From Phylloscopus collybita (taxonomy: Eukaryota; Chordata; Aves; Passeriformes; Phylloscopidae): a DNA stretch of 64,000 nt. Of the stretch, positions 1-11,800 are shown piece by piece (position 1 is the stretch's first letter; the number at the start of each line of letters is the position of its first letter). The DNA lies in assembly GCA_027886175.1 (NCBI GenBank), contig JAJNNQ010000040.1, forward strand, positions 23,394,001-23,458,000, written 5' to 3'. A model generated the notes under the pieces. That model had not been told where the DNA came from. It searched no databases and worked only from the letters and a program-made list of their open reading frames with translations. The position numbers and the translations under genes were made by a program.

Positions 1-2380
1 ATAAAACAAATCATTGGTCCTATACACAGCTGCAAAAAGTCATGGCATTCTGAAACCTGTGAAATATCAGGATCACTAAAGCAGTGTTGAAAGGCATTGA
101 AGTGTCTTTAAAAGTTAAGCTTTAATCTTTCTTTTGCTTAGGTTAAATTGCAAAAGTGTATCTTATTTTCTTTTAATACCAGCTGACATCTTCACTTAGC
201 TCACTTTAAGCACTGTCACAACCAGCAATCCTAAAATAAAATAGGAAAATAAGTGGAAAGGGCAGTTCTATGTCTAAACACAGGGCTTTAAAAGAATCCT
301 ATATGCAGACATGACAGTAAATTTTCCTTAGTCTTGTTTTTCCTTCTCCTTAAAGGAAGAAATAATATAGCTTTAGATAATCCAATCAAATTGCCACTGA
401 TGACTGTTTTCTATGCTTTTGGGCTGAATGTCCTCTTTTCTATGTAATTCTATCAGCTTTGATACTCCTTTTTGATTTGCTACAGCCTGAGAGAAGGACA
501 TTTTCTATGGATTATAAAGAAACTTTCTAATATATAATGACTTCCCTGCCAAGATCTTTTGTTTATTTAGGACCTACATTAGCAAGTGACCATACTTGAA
601 TTTTGCTGAACTTCTTTTTTTGGCTGGAATATGGCTGAGATCCAGATTTTGCTTTCTGGCTCAGTCCTGCACAGTGCAAGAGAATCACGAGAAAACTGTG
701 AGTAAAAATAGATTAAGTGATTCAGATCTATTGATCTATCTTCTCCGAAGACTAGAATGTTAAAAAAAAAAAATGCAAGGAAAAACATTCCAGTAGCAAG
801 TGTGCTTACAGCTGCAATGCTGCACTCATACTCCTTACACAGGGATTTCTTGACAAGGTAAATATATCACATTTACCAGTTAGCATAATGGTAAGGCAAA
901 GTTATTTTGTACCTGGAGTGGAGAGTCAGTGGCACCATCTGGAATAGACAGACCCTGACTTCCAGGTCTTTTGCTCAAAGGAATTTGACTTAAAAGACTG
1001 TTTTCTCACAAATCCTGATTCTTTAGTGTTTCAGGGTTGGGTTGTCCTTGGGAAAACTGAATACAATTCCCTCTGCAAGAGGGAAGTTTTCTAGCCCTTG
1101 CTGGGAATCCTTGTCAACAGCTGACCAGGAGATTGCAAAAAGGGGGCTGAAGCAGGGCAAGGAGCTTCTGTGAAGCATTCCTGGGGGTTTGCTTCATGGT
1201 AATGAAAGGGCAGATGGATTGTGCCCCGTTGTATCCTGGGTAGTATTTGTAATAATTCAAGCATCACTTGACTTGGTTGTAAAGGTTAGCTTTGTTCAGT
1301 GGTTTGTTTTCCAACAGTTGTTCCCATGGAGAAGTCCCTTTTTCAGTCACAGAGAATTCAGCCTGAGTTAGAGAAAGAAACATTGAAAAGACTTGAAAAA
1401 CAGGCCAGAAAAGGCATGGAGATGGAGAGGCAGGATATGAATACGAAGAGGTCAGCCTCTTCTCAGAGTGCCCAGGGCTCGCTTGCACAAAGCAGCAACA
1501 TTCAGTAGTCAGGGACAGCCGTGTTTGCTCACTAAAACTAATTTAGAGATGTAGATACTTCTCACTGGAGAATAAAGTGAGACGCTTTGCTTTCCAGCCT
1601 TCTGCTACTGACCCTTTTTCCTTCACAATGGATGGGCTGTTTCACCACTGGTGTACCGAGGCTAAGTTCCCAGTGCCTTTGTTCCCACTGCTGCTGACCA
1701 CCTCTCTTTGTGGCTAGGGGTTTGAAACACTGGTAAAGACAAGTTTCAGGACCAGGGAGAAAAGGATTTGTGGGTACTCTTTGCTGGGAGAACAAAAAAT
1801 GTCAACAATGTTTGGAGACAAGAGAAGCAAAACTGAGTGAGGACCATGTTTCAGCATAATGTCTCATACTGAGTAATATATTTACTGTGCAAATGGCCTT
1901 CAACTAAATGTATTTCTTTTGTAAGCTTGTTGAGAGCAAATTGTGTTTTGATTGTATGAGGCAGTTTGACAAGCAACGAGGATGTTTGGTGCTCATGCAG
2001 CCACTGTGCCTTGAATAGCTCTGTGCTCTAGTTGCTGCTTCCCAGGCACTGAGCTCACCCATTTTTTCAATCATGTCGCAGAGGTAGGGGAGGTGCAATC
2101 TTGGTTTGCATACAGAGAACTGAACTGTAATGTACCAAGCTTTCCAAATCCAGAGTAAATTTCCAATCAGGATGAGTGTATTTCAGGTACAAGAAGCACC
2201 TAAGCCCACCTGAAGCTATTCAGACCCTGTCACTACTGCCTGAAGAAATGTGGCAAGAAAGGTTCTCACATATTTTTGCTTTATCTACACAACCTCTGAC
2301 TACCTTCATAAGCTGTTGTTACCTTAAAACAAAAAACTTTCACATCTACATTCTTAAGGATGTCTTTAATTACAGTAAAG
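1..2380. other. Unassigned flank downstream of the Vac8-like gene
   Basis: No exon, RNA gene or recognisable mobile element was found on either strand. All open frames are short (under 85 codons) and lack splice context or family resemblance. In human the gene on this side of BCLAF1 is MAP7, but no MAP7 exon is visible here. Confidence 0.5.
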
Positions 2381-2386
2381 TTTATT
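2381..2386 (-). terminator. Candidate poly(A) signal of the Vac8-like gene
   Basis: On the minus strand this reads AATAAA. It is the first such hexamer I see downstream of the proposed stop codon at 3004-3006, which would give a 3' UTR of about 620 nt. The assignment depends on the low-confidence last exon. Confidence 0.25.
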
Positions 2387-2526
2387 TAAAAACAAGAGTA
2401 ATCTGTCATTATTTGCCATAATTTGATTGTAGTCAGACTTCTTCATGTATTTGCTAATGTTGCACTATTAATGGTGGCGTTTATCCTGAACGTGGGCAAA
2501 AGAATCATTCCATAACTGAGGACATG

Positions 2527-2617
2527 AGGATACACAGTCCTAGTGAAGATCCTAATTAACTAAAGATGGACAGGATACACAGTCCTAGTGAAGATCCTAA
2601 TTAACTAAAGATGGACA
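2527..2617. repeat. 45-bp tandem duplication
   Basis: Two identical 45-bp units follow each other (2528-2572 and 2573-2617), beginning GGATACACAG. A third copy starts but breaks after four bases. The perfect identity suggests a recent duplication. It lies outside any coding sequence. Confidence 0.9.
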
Positions 2618-3003
2618 GGATTTCAAATTCTGTTAGTCCCCCTTTTTGTTTTGATCCTAATTCAAAATATGTCAATATTTTACAAATGCACTTTTGAGTA
2701 AAGCTGTCCATGTAGGGAAGTAATGTATATTTGCCCTTTGTTCTGCACTTATGCACTTTAAATGCGTGTTCTAAATTATTTTCTCTGCTTTTCAGTGCGT
2801 GGGGAAGCTCTGCAGCCAAGAAACAACTTCCTTGGTTGCCCTCATGGTGGCAAGTCTCTCATGGTGCTGTGTATGTCCTCCCTTTGTACACCTATCTGGA
2901 GTCCTATGGTCTGGGGACTGAGGGGACTAGAGGGAGTTGCAGGGAATGCAAGGCAGTATCCACATATCCAACCACTCTGACAGCCATCTCCCCCTCTACT
3001 CTT

Positions 3004-3072
3004 TCACTGCTCTCTCCTTTGGATCCCGCTCAGCACAACAGATGGCTCCTCAGGTAGTGACAGTGCAGATGC
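3004..3072 (-). CDS. Possible last exon of the Vac8-like gene
   Basis: 69 bp behind an acceptor GTTTCAG, entered in phase 0 as required by the preceding donor. It encodes 22 residues ([14 protein letters not shown] and a basic end) and stops at TGA, 3004-3006. There is no domain to confirm it; the fit of phase, acceptor and stop is the only support. Confidence 0.35.
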   Translation of the reverse strand, partial: ASALSLPEEPSVVLSGIQRREQ

Positions 3073-6000
3073 CTGAAACGAAGCCTTGTTATTTTGGGTA
3101 GGAGAGAGAAGGGTTGGGAAGCCTCTTGGTCATTCTCAAAATTCATTTCATAGGCACTTTTGCCATAACAGAGCGTTACCCCAAGTGGTGGCCAGAACTA
3201 CTCTTTCCCCTCTGTTTTTGGGAAATGACCTCCCATACCTGGTTGGGTGGGTGCTGGGAGAGTATCCAGAGCAGAGCAATGGATGCATGACGCACATCCT
3301 CACTGCCAGAGGCCAGGAGAGAGCACAGCTTGGGCAGGACGTTCTCAGCAACCATCTCGGCCTGGATGTCTGCTGGTGTGGGAAAACAAAGGAGGTCAGG
3401 GGGGTTCAGAGCACTGCAGGGAGTAACTCAGGCTCTGACTCAAACAGTTGACTGTAGCCTCAGTGATCAAATTAAAGGGGACCTTCCCGTCTCTGTGGGA
3501 TGGGGCAATGCCAGAGGTTCAGTTATAAAATAAACCCTCATTTGTTCTACCTCCTTTTGCTGAGGGATTAATACAAGCTTGATGGTAGAATGTAGGTTTG
3601 GGCACCCTCAGTCTGTGTCTGAACCTCAAAAGAAAAAGAGTTAGGGGAATTTTCTGAGTCCATCACTGGCATAAGGCCAGGTAAGAAGGCCAGGTTTGCT
3701 GCACAAACAGAAAGACCTCCCAAGCCTATCTAACAGAAAGACCTATCTTGCAGAGTTATGGTTAGCAAGGAGAGAGCCCAGCCATCCCACTGAGCTGTTA
3801 TACCCCACTTGCTCCTGCAACCTCAGTGAGTGCACTAAAAGGCAATGCCAAAGCAGCCAGCAGATGGAGAGGCAGACTAAAAGGTCAAGCAGACTGGGTG
3901 TTTCAAACATGTCAAGGAGCAGCACTGCATTTCCCTCACTCTCAGCTCCTCTGTAATTATGACTGCTTGAAAATGAGCACCTCTATGTTTTCTAGATGAA
4001 TTACTCTACCCTGGAGTCTGAGGCTTTAGCATTGAATGTGCCAGTCCTCTGCCACTATCTCCTGAGTATGTCACAGAAATGAATCTTGGACATTTAATGG
4101 GACAGGTTTTTTTGAGAGGATGACAAATGCATGGGAGAAAATTGCATTTAATGATAGACAGAATCATGCCTTGGAGAAGACAGGTCCCCACTCAATAAGC
4201 AATTTCAGGAGACATTCTGTCCTAATTGGGTTTAATACTTAAGAAACACAGAAAGGAGGAAAGCTTAGTAACTCACTAAGGCTCTGTGTATAAGAACATC
4301 TCTGCTGCCTTTCTCACTTTCTCCAGATGCTCCCCTTGCAACCTGGGAGCTCTAAGACAGATTTAGTTAGGATATGCACTGCACCTTCCTCTTCCCTTAA
4401 CATCCAGTTAAAATGTAGAAAATGTCTCTCTCCTTTTAATAGGAAAGGTTCCCAGCCCACTGTGTAAGGCAGTACAGCTTCACTGTACAGCTCACTCTGT
4501 AATGCAGAGAAAGAAATAGTGTGGTTTCTTTATCTCCAAGACATTGCTTACCACTGGTAGCCAAATTTCTTAGGCAAACACATGCCTGGCTTGAAACCTG
4601 CTTGTGCCAAAGAGGAAAAAAAAATTAAAAATGAGAGAGAAGAGGAAAAACAGAAGTTTCAGTAATGCATGTTCTGGCCTATTGCATACAAAATAAACAT
4701 GACAACACTAGCAAGATATTACATTATCTTCAAGAATAAATTTTGGAACATCATTTTTTTCAAAGTTTTGATGAAATTTTTTTTCAACCTCCTAGTATCA
4801 GTCATCCTATTGTTGATGAAGAATGGGGTTCAGATGTCGACTTTATTTTAGAATATCTGATGAGTTATAGGAAAATGAAGGGAAAGAAATTGTCCCATTT
4901 GCTTTGCTTTTTTTTTCACCTCCCTTCTACACAGAATTTCAAGTTCCATCCTGAACTGTGGTTTCTTGAAGTTTCTTTGATGTGGCTTTCGACAAAGCAA
5001 AATTTTCAAAAGTTATTCCTCGAAGCCATACAGTAAAACTTCTGGATACCAAAAAGAAAAAAAAAAAGAAAAAAAAAAAAAAGAAAAAAAAAAAAAGAAA
5101 AAAAGAAAAAAAAAAAAGTAGCACAGCAGATGTGTCAGACAACTTCTGTCACTGAGACAATGATCAAAGTCAGAGCCTGGACAGGACTTCTCACATGATG
5201 TTTCAAGTTAATAGCATACAGTCTATCCTAGTCTAAAGGAAGTGTCCGGGGCTGTAGAACAACTTCAATAATTTCCCTTTGCTTTCTTCATACATTGACC
5301 TTGTAGGTCCCATGTATTTTCTATTATAGGTGTGTTTTCTCATGGGAAAGATGTTGCATAGGTACCTCCACAGTAGATGAACAGAATGATGTGAGGCTGA
5401 AACTGGAAGCCCAAGTTTCTAGCTCTACTCGGATGCTAGGTCTTTTCACAAAGAGAAAGCTACAGCTTTACCTTGTCCATAGAAGAGGATAAGAGAGAGA
5501 TCAGCGTCCGAAGGAGGAATCTGTCACTGGGTCTCAGCAAGGCTTTGTGGTGCTGAACATTGGCTGCCACATTGCTCAGGGCAGCACAGCTGTAATACTG
5601 CAAAGAACCAAGAAAAAATGGAGAGAGAGAGAGGTCAGAGTGGTGACACATTGAAGAGAATACAAATAAATTGGAGAAGTGCTCAGATTTAAAACTGATG
5701 AAAATAAAACACTTTTTCACCTTAAGGGTGTTTGTGGGGTTGACACAACATGCTGTAGCTGCTACAGCAATCTTGCTGGGGCATGTTGTACACTCATTAG
5801 GACCCTGGCTGTTTGGGAATGTGCTCTGCTGCTGCAATGACATTGCTGCTGGCATCTAAGTTAGGTCATCTGCATCTACTGTATTATATGTTTACATTGA
5901 TTTACTCAAGCGGGATGTAGCTATTGCCCTAGCATGCCAAGAATCCAAAGGATCTAACCATTAACGCTAGGGAGGATTATGCATATAAAAGTATCTATTA

Positions 6001-8770
6001 CTAGGGAGGTATAATTAGAAGAAACAGGTTGAGCTACAGAGATGGAAATTCTAAGAAGAATCTCAGAGAAATCTAAAAATGCTGAAACAGTTTGCAGAAA
6101 GCAATTCCAGAGGGTCCACCCATCCAGACATTTAAAAAAATCTGAGAAGAGATAATTAAACTGATGCAGCAAACAATTCTGTGCTACTCAAAGGACTGAA
6201 TGAGCAAACTAGGAGAGTGTAAGGCTTACAACTCCAATTCATAGTTTATTTATCAGCATACTTTTGCACTGAGATGAGCTCTCTGCTGAATGTGCAGAAT
6301 CAAAGAGGTGTCTGTGATAGGCATAAAATAGGATACTTTACAGATGTTTACAGCAACAAGAAAAAGATCTTTGCAAGTTGTTTTCTCAGAATACTTAGTA
6401 ACATTGCTCAGAGTGGAAGATCGAAGTTAGGATACAAAAAAAACCAAAAAACCAAACCCAAACAGAGCAAAAAAAAACCCAAAACCCAGGGGAAGAGACC
6501 TATCTGCATCTTGTCTGATGATCTGAAAGACACAAGAAGGTAGCCACAAAACAACCCTGTGCATGCATTAATGTGTGCGGCACATTAGAAAAGGTTCTCC
6601 TGTGGAGTTAGACTGAGACTTTTAATGTACGTTATCTGACTGAGCTGAGTTTCACCAAGGTGCTCCCCCATGTTTCTCTACTTCACTAGAGAAACCTTTC
6701 CTCCTCTCCCCCTTTTCATTTCTGCATACTGTGGTTTGTGGTCACCTTACAGTCACAATGTTACTGCTTTAAAATCTGACCTATTTTAGTCGTACCTGGA
6801 CTTCTGAGTCAGGAGATTCCAGCAGCAAGGCAAGAACTGGTAGGGCTCCTTCCTTGCATAGGACTTGTTGGATTTTCTCTGCCATTAAAAAGAAAAAGTA
6901 AAAGTGTCTTCCTCCTTCCCTCCCTCCCTCTCATCTGGAGGCACCATTCAAAAGGGATGTGCACAGTTCTTGGGTTCTAAAGAGCACTGATGTTGTCCAA
7001 ATATATGCCAGTCAGTGTGATTGGAGAGTATGTACTTTAGAGCTTGTGTAATGCAGCAGTATGCAGATATTTTAGCAAAAAGATTAGCAGGCTGTTTGAT
7101 TAAGCTTTTGATGGTTTTATGCTAAAAACTGCTCTGAGAATCTGAATTTCTGGAGAAGATGAAAAGCCTCAGGTATGATCTTTACTATGATTTCTGTGTT
7201 TTAAAAAAAATTATTTAAAATATTTTTAATACCAGAAATGTAATAGCCAACTGTGTAAGTTCTTGCCAACTGTTTCCTTCCACAACACAGGGTTCAGAGA
7301 TGTTACTCATGACTTTATTTTTTAGCTCTGTGGAATAATGGTATCATCCTGGTACCTGAAATTTAATGCTGGTTTGTTTCAGAGTTAATTATGGTAGTCT
7401 ACATATAATCACAGAGGAACCAGTACTGCATTTGATAAAGCTGTTGGCAGATATTCCAGGTGCCTTTAATGTCTGACCCGAGATAGTTATTCTTAGCATA
7501 TTCCAGCATGGAGCTAGTCAGACCAAGCAAAAAGCTCCTAAAGCTCAACTTTGTTGGATAAGCTCCTGAGGAGCTTATATCCATATGTCCTGCTAACTTT
7601 TTAGGCCAAATTATTTCTTTAACAAATGACTATTTTTTTTTCTATTTCTTTGACTGATTGTTTAAATATTCACACACTAGCCCCTTAGATTTGAAAATCA
7701 AGCTTTCCTGGTTTGCTACTAGGCAAAAAAGGGCCTGTATCAGCTAAATTTAAATCATCAACCTGTGGTACCAACACAAATGCCATATGCAGAGGAAATA
7801 ACTTGTTGCTCATATATGCTTTTATACTTGCCTTAACCTTTAGGATTATTTTTCTATCAGTGAGTTTTCTTTTAGCAATTTAGGTAAACCGTTTGTCCAA
7901 AAGTACCTGATTGTGTGAGGTTCAGAATAGCACCAACTGCATTTTGTTGGACTCTGGGATCACTGGACTTGGCAAGAGACAGTAGGGGTGTAACTCCTCT
8001 AGCAGCACCAATAGCTTCTCGGTTGGACTCTGGAGAAAAGAATCAGAGAAAAAAAGAAAGAAATACTTACTGTCATCTTACTGTGAACCATAAGCAGGAC
8101 AACTAGCAGGACTAGTCCTGTGGTGTTCCCTTCTCTAATTTCTCTGCATGTTCAAAGGAAACTTAAAAATTCTGAGAACTTAAAAGGGAGGAGACCAACT
8201 CATGACTTCTGGATTAGCCATAAATCACAGCTAGTTCAATGCTTTGGTTTGTGACCAGGATAATTAAAATATTCTTAACACACTTTGAACGGGTTAACAA
8301 AGTGTCATACTGGCTTCATACCCTTGCTATGTCTGATCAACCTATTCACAGTGTGATAACCAAAAACTACATCATTAACTGCAGGTAAGGTTTAATTAAT
8401 TTAGCAGGGTATATTCATGGCAAATTTCTCTCTTGGAATGTCCCTGTGTCCCTCACTTGACATCTACAAACAGTGCAGAGGTTTCTAAAGATAGAGTTTG
8501 ATTTAAACATAGGAATCTGAAAAGATGATGCCTCTCTGGAGTGGTGGTGATTCCTTGCATGGCAATGTATTAAATTGTACAGTTGTATTCAACATCCTGG
8601 AGTACAAGAACTCAACAAGGATCTGCAGAATCCCTTATGGCTCTTGGATGAAAAACTGGTGAAAAAAAGAAAAACTATAACACTTAATTCTGTACAATTA
8701 ACAATATTTATACACAGTTTAAACAATGGCCAGTCTGTGAAGTTTGCTGAGAGATACATGAAGCACACAG

Positions 8771-8816
<46 letters not shown>

Positions 8817-11800
8817 TTTGAGTGAGATCAACTCTTCAGATGCTAAGTAACTCAGGATATTTATTCAAGTATAGTTCAGATAGTATTAGTTTAATATTCC
8901 AGAGCAAGTAATTTTCTGTCTTCCCTGTGAATATATACTCAAGTAAATAACTTCTATTCTGGAAAAAAAAAAAAGAAAAATAATTGTTCTGGGAAGAGTT
9001 ATCTATTTAAAAATAGTTTTTCTATGTGGAAAGCTATTATTCTGGTGAAATATTCTGATCCCTTTCATAGACAAGCCCTTCTCTAATCTAACCTACCTAC
9101 ATACTGTTCTTTTATTTCCCTCAGTAGAAGCAGAAAGTCTTTTGTATGGCTCCAACTGGTGTGATGCAAACTACTCAGCTGAATAAAAACAAGAGGCAAA
9201 AAGATTCAGAAAGAATTTAGATATTGCTGCTTCCTTTATTTTTGTACACAATACACTCCAAGGTTGTGAATGTGGAAAAGAGCCTTACATTTGAGAAAAG
9301 GGATTATGAACATTTGGACAAAACTTGGGCAAATTCTTTCTTCTATCAGATATTGTGCCTGAACACTTGTTTTGCCAGTTTATGATGACAGACTGGATCG
9401 GGAAATCTGTAACTGTATTGCCATGTCTGTAAGAGATGTGGCAGGCTAGATCATGTTTCTTTCCTGGACCACCTGTTCATCTTAAAAAATGCAGTCCCTC
9501 CTCTGATGCCATTGCAACCACTGATGCCCCATGGAATGCTTTTAGAAGGAAATCATGTGTTCAAGATGCTACTCTAAGTGAGGAAATCAACATCTACTCA
9601 AGCTGCATTTGAATAACTCACTAATTTATAAATTCTTTCTTTCCACTCTCTGACATTTGTGTGCTTAAAAATTCCCATCAGAACAACTCTGAATGCGCTT
9701 TACACTCAGTGCATCCTCCTTGTTTTAGCTTAAAGCAGATGTTCACGCCCCCCTAAACCCTGAAGATGTGAACATTTATTTCTGTTCTGAAGTACTCTGA
9801 GTTCTTATCCCAGAACTGATTACTTTCACTCACTGATTGAAAAGCTGCAGATAATTGCAACTATGCATGTGTCCTTTTGCTGTGTGGACAAATGCTGTTG
9901 TTTGAACAAACTAACCTTCAAATATTTTCATCTGAATGGGTTAGCTTGCTCTTCTTATTTTCAGCTCCCTATTGCAGCAGGGAGACAACCCAGTTTTACA
10001 CATGACCTGCAGTAACACTGCTAAACAGTTTCACTCTGTACCTAATCTTGCATGCTCGTTGCAACAGAATTAAGGCCATTCTTAGATGCAGAATTTTAGT
10101 CACCTTAAAGCCATCTAAGGATCTTCCTAATTTGGTTGTGCTTCCATATTTATCTTTTTTGCATAAATGGCCTTCTTGAGGGATGTGACTGAACAGGATA
10201 CTTTTCTCATGCAGATACTTAAAAATATCAGAGTCTGCAAGTTAAAATTAAAATAAACCATGGAGAATTGCCTCTTGCTTTAGTCTTATTGCTGTGGTAC
10301 CTAAATATAGTCTGAAAAACAAATAAATGGATCCAGCCCATTTAAATCCTAGTTAAACTGGGACAGAGATCCTCAGCATTGATCAAATTCCAGGCAGCAA
10401 CCCTGCCTATGCAGGGCTGCCTACCTCTGTGTTCAGCTTTGAAAGCTCCTTGATTGCTTGATTTGGAGTACTTGTGGAAGGACATTGGCACTTAAGGGAG
10501 TGTGCAAAGGCATTAAAAGACCACAGGAAATGAAAGTAGCCTGGATCTGAAGTAGCTAAGGGTTCTCTGTATTCCACGTCAGACATCTAGATGGGCAAGA
10601 GTGTCTTCAGGACTAAGTAACATCCTTAGGTGCCCAAACAAATCACTTTTCCCGTGGACTGTTTAAAACAAGTGAAGGGACATCTCTCTGTAAATTTTCA
10701 GGGGCTTAACTTCACTGACCCTACACAAAGTAAGTCCTTCTAGTGCCAAATACCTAAAAGTTTAGTGATGCCATGCCTAATTAAGACATAAGGCAATAAT
10801 AAATGCCTCATAATAAATGAGGCAATTTGCATTCCACAGAAAGTAATGTGGTATGTAGAATTCTTAACCTGACAATAATATACAATGCTTAAAAAAAAGG
10901 TCCTAAGGGAAAAGTGTTTAAAAACCTGAAAATAAAACAGAAAGGTGGGATAAAATGCAAATCAGCACTTTCATGTCATTGGATCCTGCTTATCCACTCC
11001 TCCTTTGCAACATAAATACTTAAATGAGAAATCAACACTTTCATCATGCTTCCCTCAGCCTTCCGGGACATCAGACTGCAACTTCCCATGCTGGAGAGGG
11101 AAGCTGGCAGAATAAATGCTATAGGAAAGGAAATAAATGCTCTTCATGGTTTTTCTACAGACTTGTGCACAATTGTACTGGAGAACTACGAGTTCGCACA
11201 GGCTAGAGTGAGACAGACTAACATGATAACCTTTCTTTCAGTAACTGTGGCTGAACTTACCTGTCTGGATACCAGGAAAATATTACTATTGTTATATGAA
11301 ATATGCACAGTCAAGCAGAAGTGGGTGACAAATGCAAGGAGTACATGATGGATAACAAACTGACTGAAGGCAAACTGGCAGCAAGTTTTGCTGAATGGGA
11401 ATGACTACCTGAGAAGAGGCTACAAATGGAATCCCACGAGGGCTAGTCTGTACTTGCTTTGAACCATAGCATTAAAACAGAGATACGAATGTAGAACTGT
11501 CAATGCAGTGGAGGACCAGAATATTTCACAAGTAACAGACAAGAGAGAAGACCGAAGCAATGAGAACAGAATGAAACCTGTACAAACGCAGGGAAATGTT
11601 GGAAACATTTGTGGTAGAGCCTTGACTTCTTGGTGTCTGCTGGAAACAGCAGCAGAGGAGGAGCAAGACTAAGTGATTAAGTCAGGTGTAGGATGACAAC
11701 ATCACCATGGCACAATCACCAAACCTGTAAGTGTTACCATGAGATGTCCCACAAAAGGTATTTCCCTATGTGCCACAATAAAAGGCACAGGTGAGACCCT

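Noticed and set aside
4277..4351. Minus-strand 75-bp segment with branch-like, acceptor (CTTAG) and donor (GTGAGT) signals, open in phase 0
   Set aside because: It lies where the missing Vac8-like exons should be and is in a usable phase, but the translation has no armadillo character, and it would not repair the phase clash with the exon at 3239-3372.
4939..5142. Minus-strand frame rich in Phe
   Set aside because: Produced by the A-rich simple repeat at 5051-5117.
8575..8850. Open frames running through the poly(A) tract (poly-Lys or poly-Phe)
   Set aside because: Artefact of a mononucleotide run in an intron.
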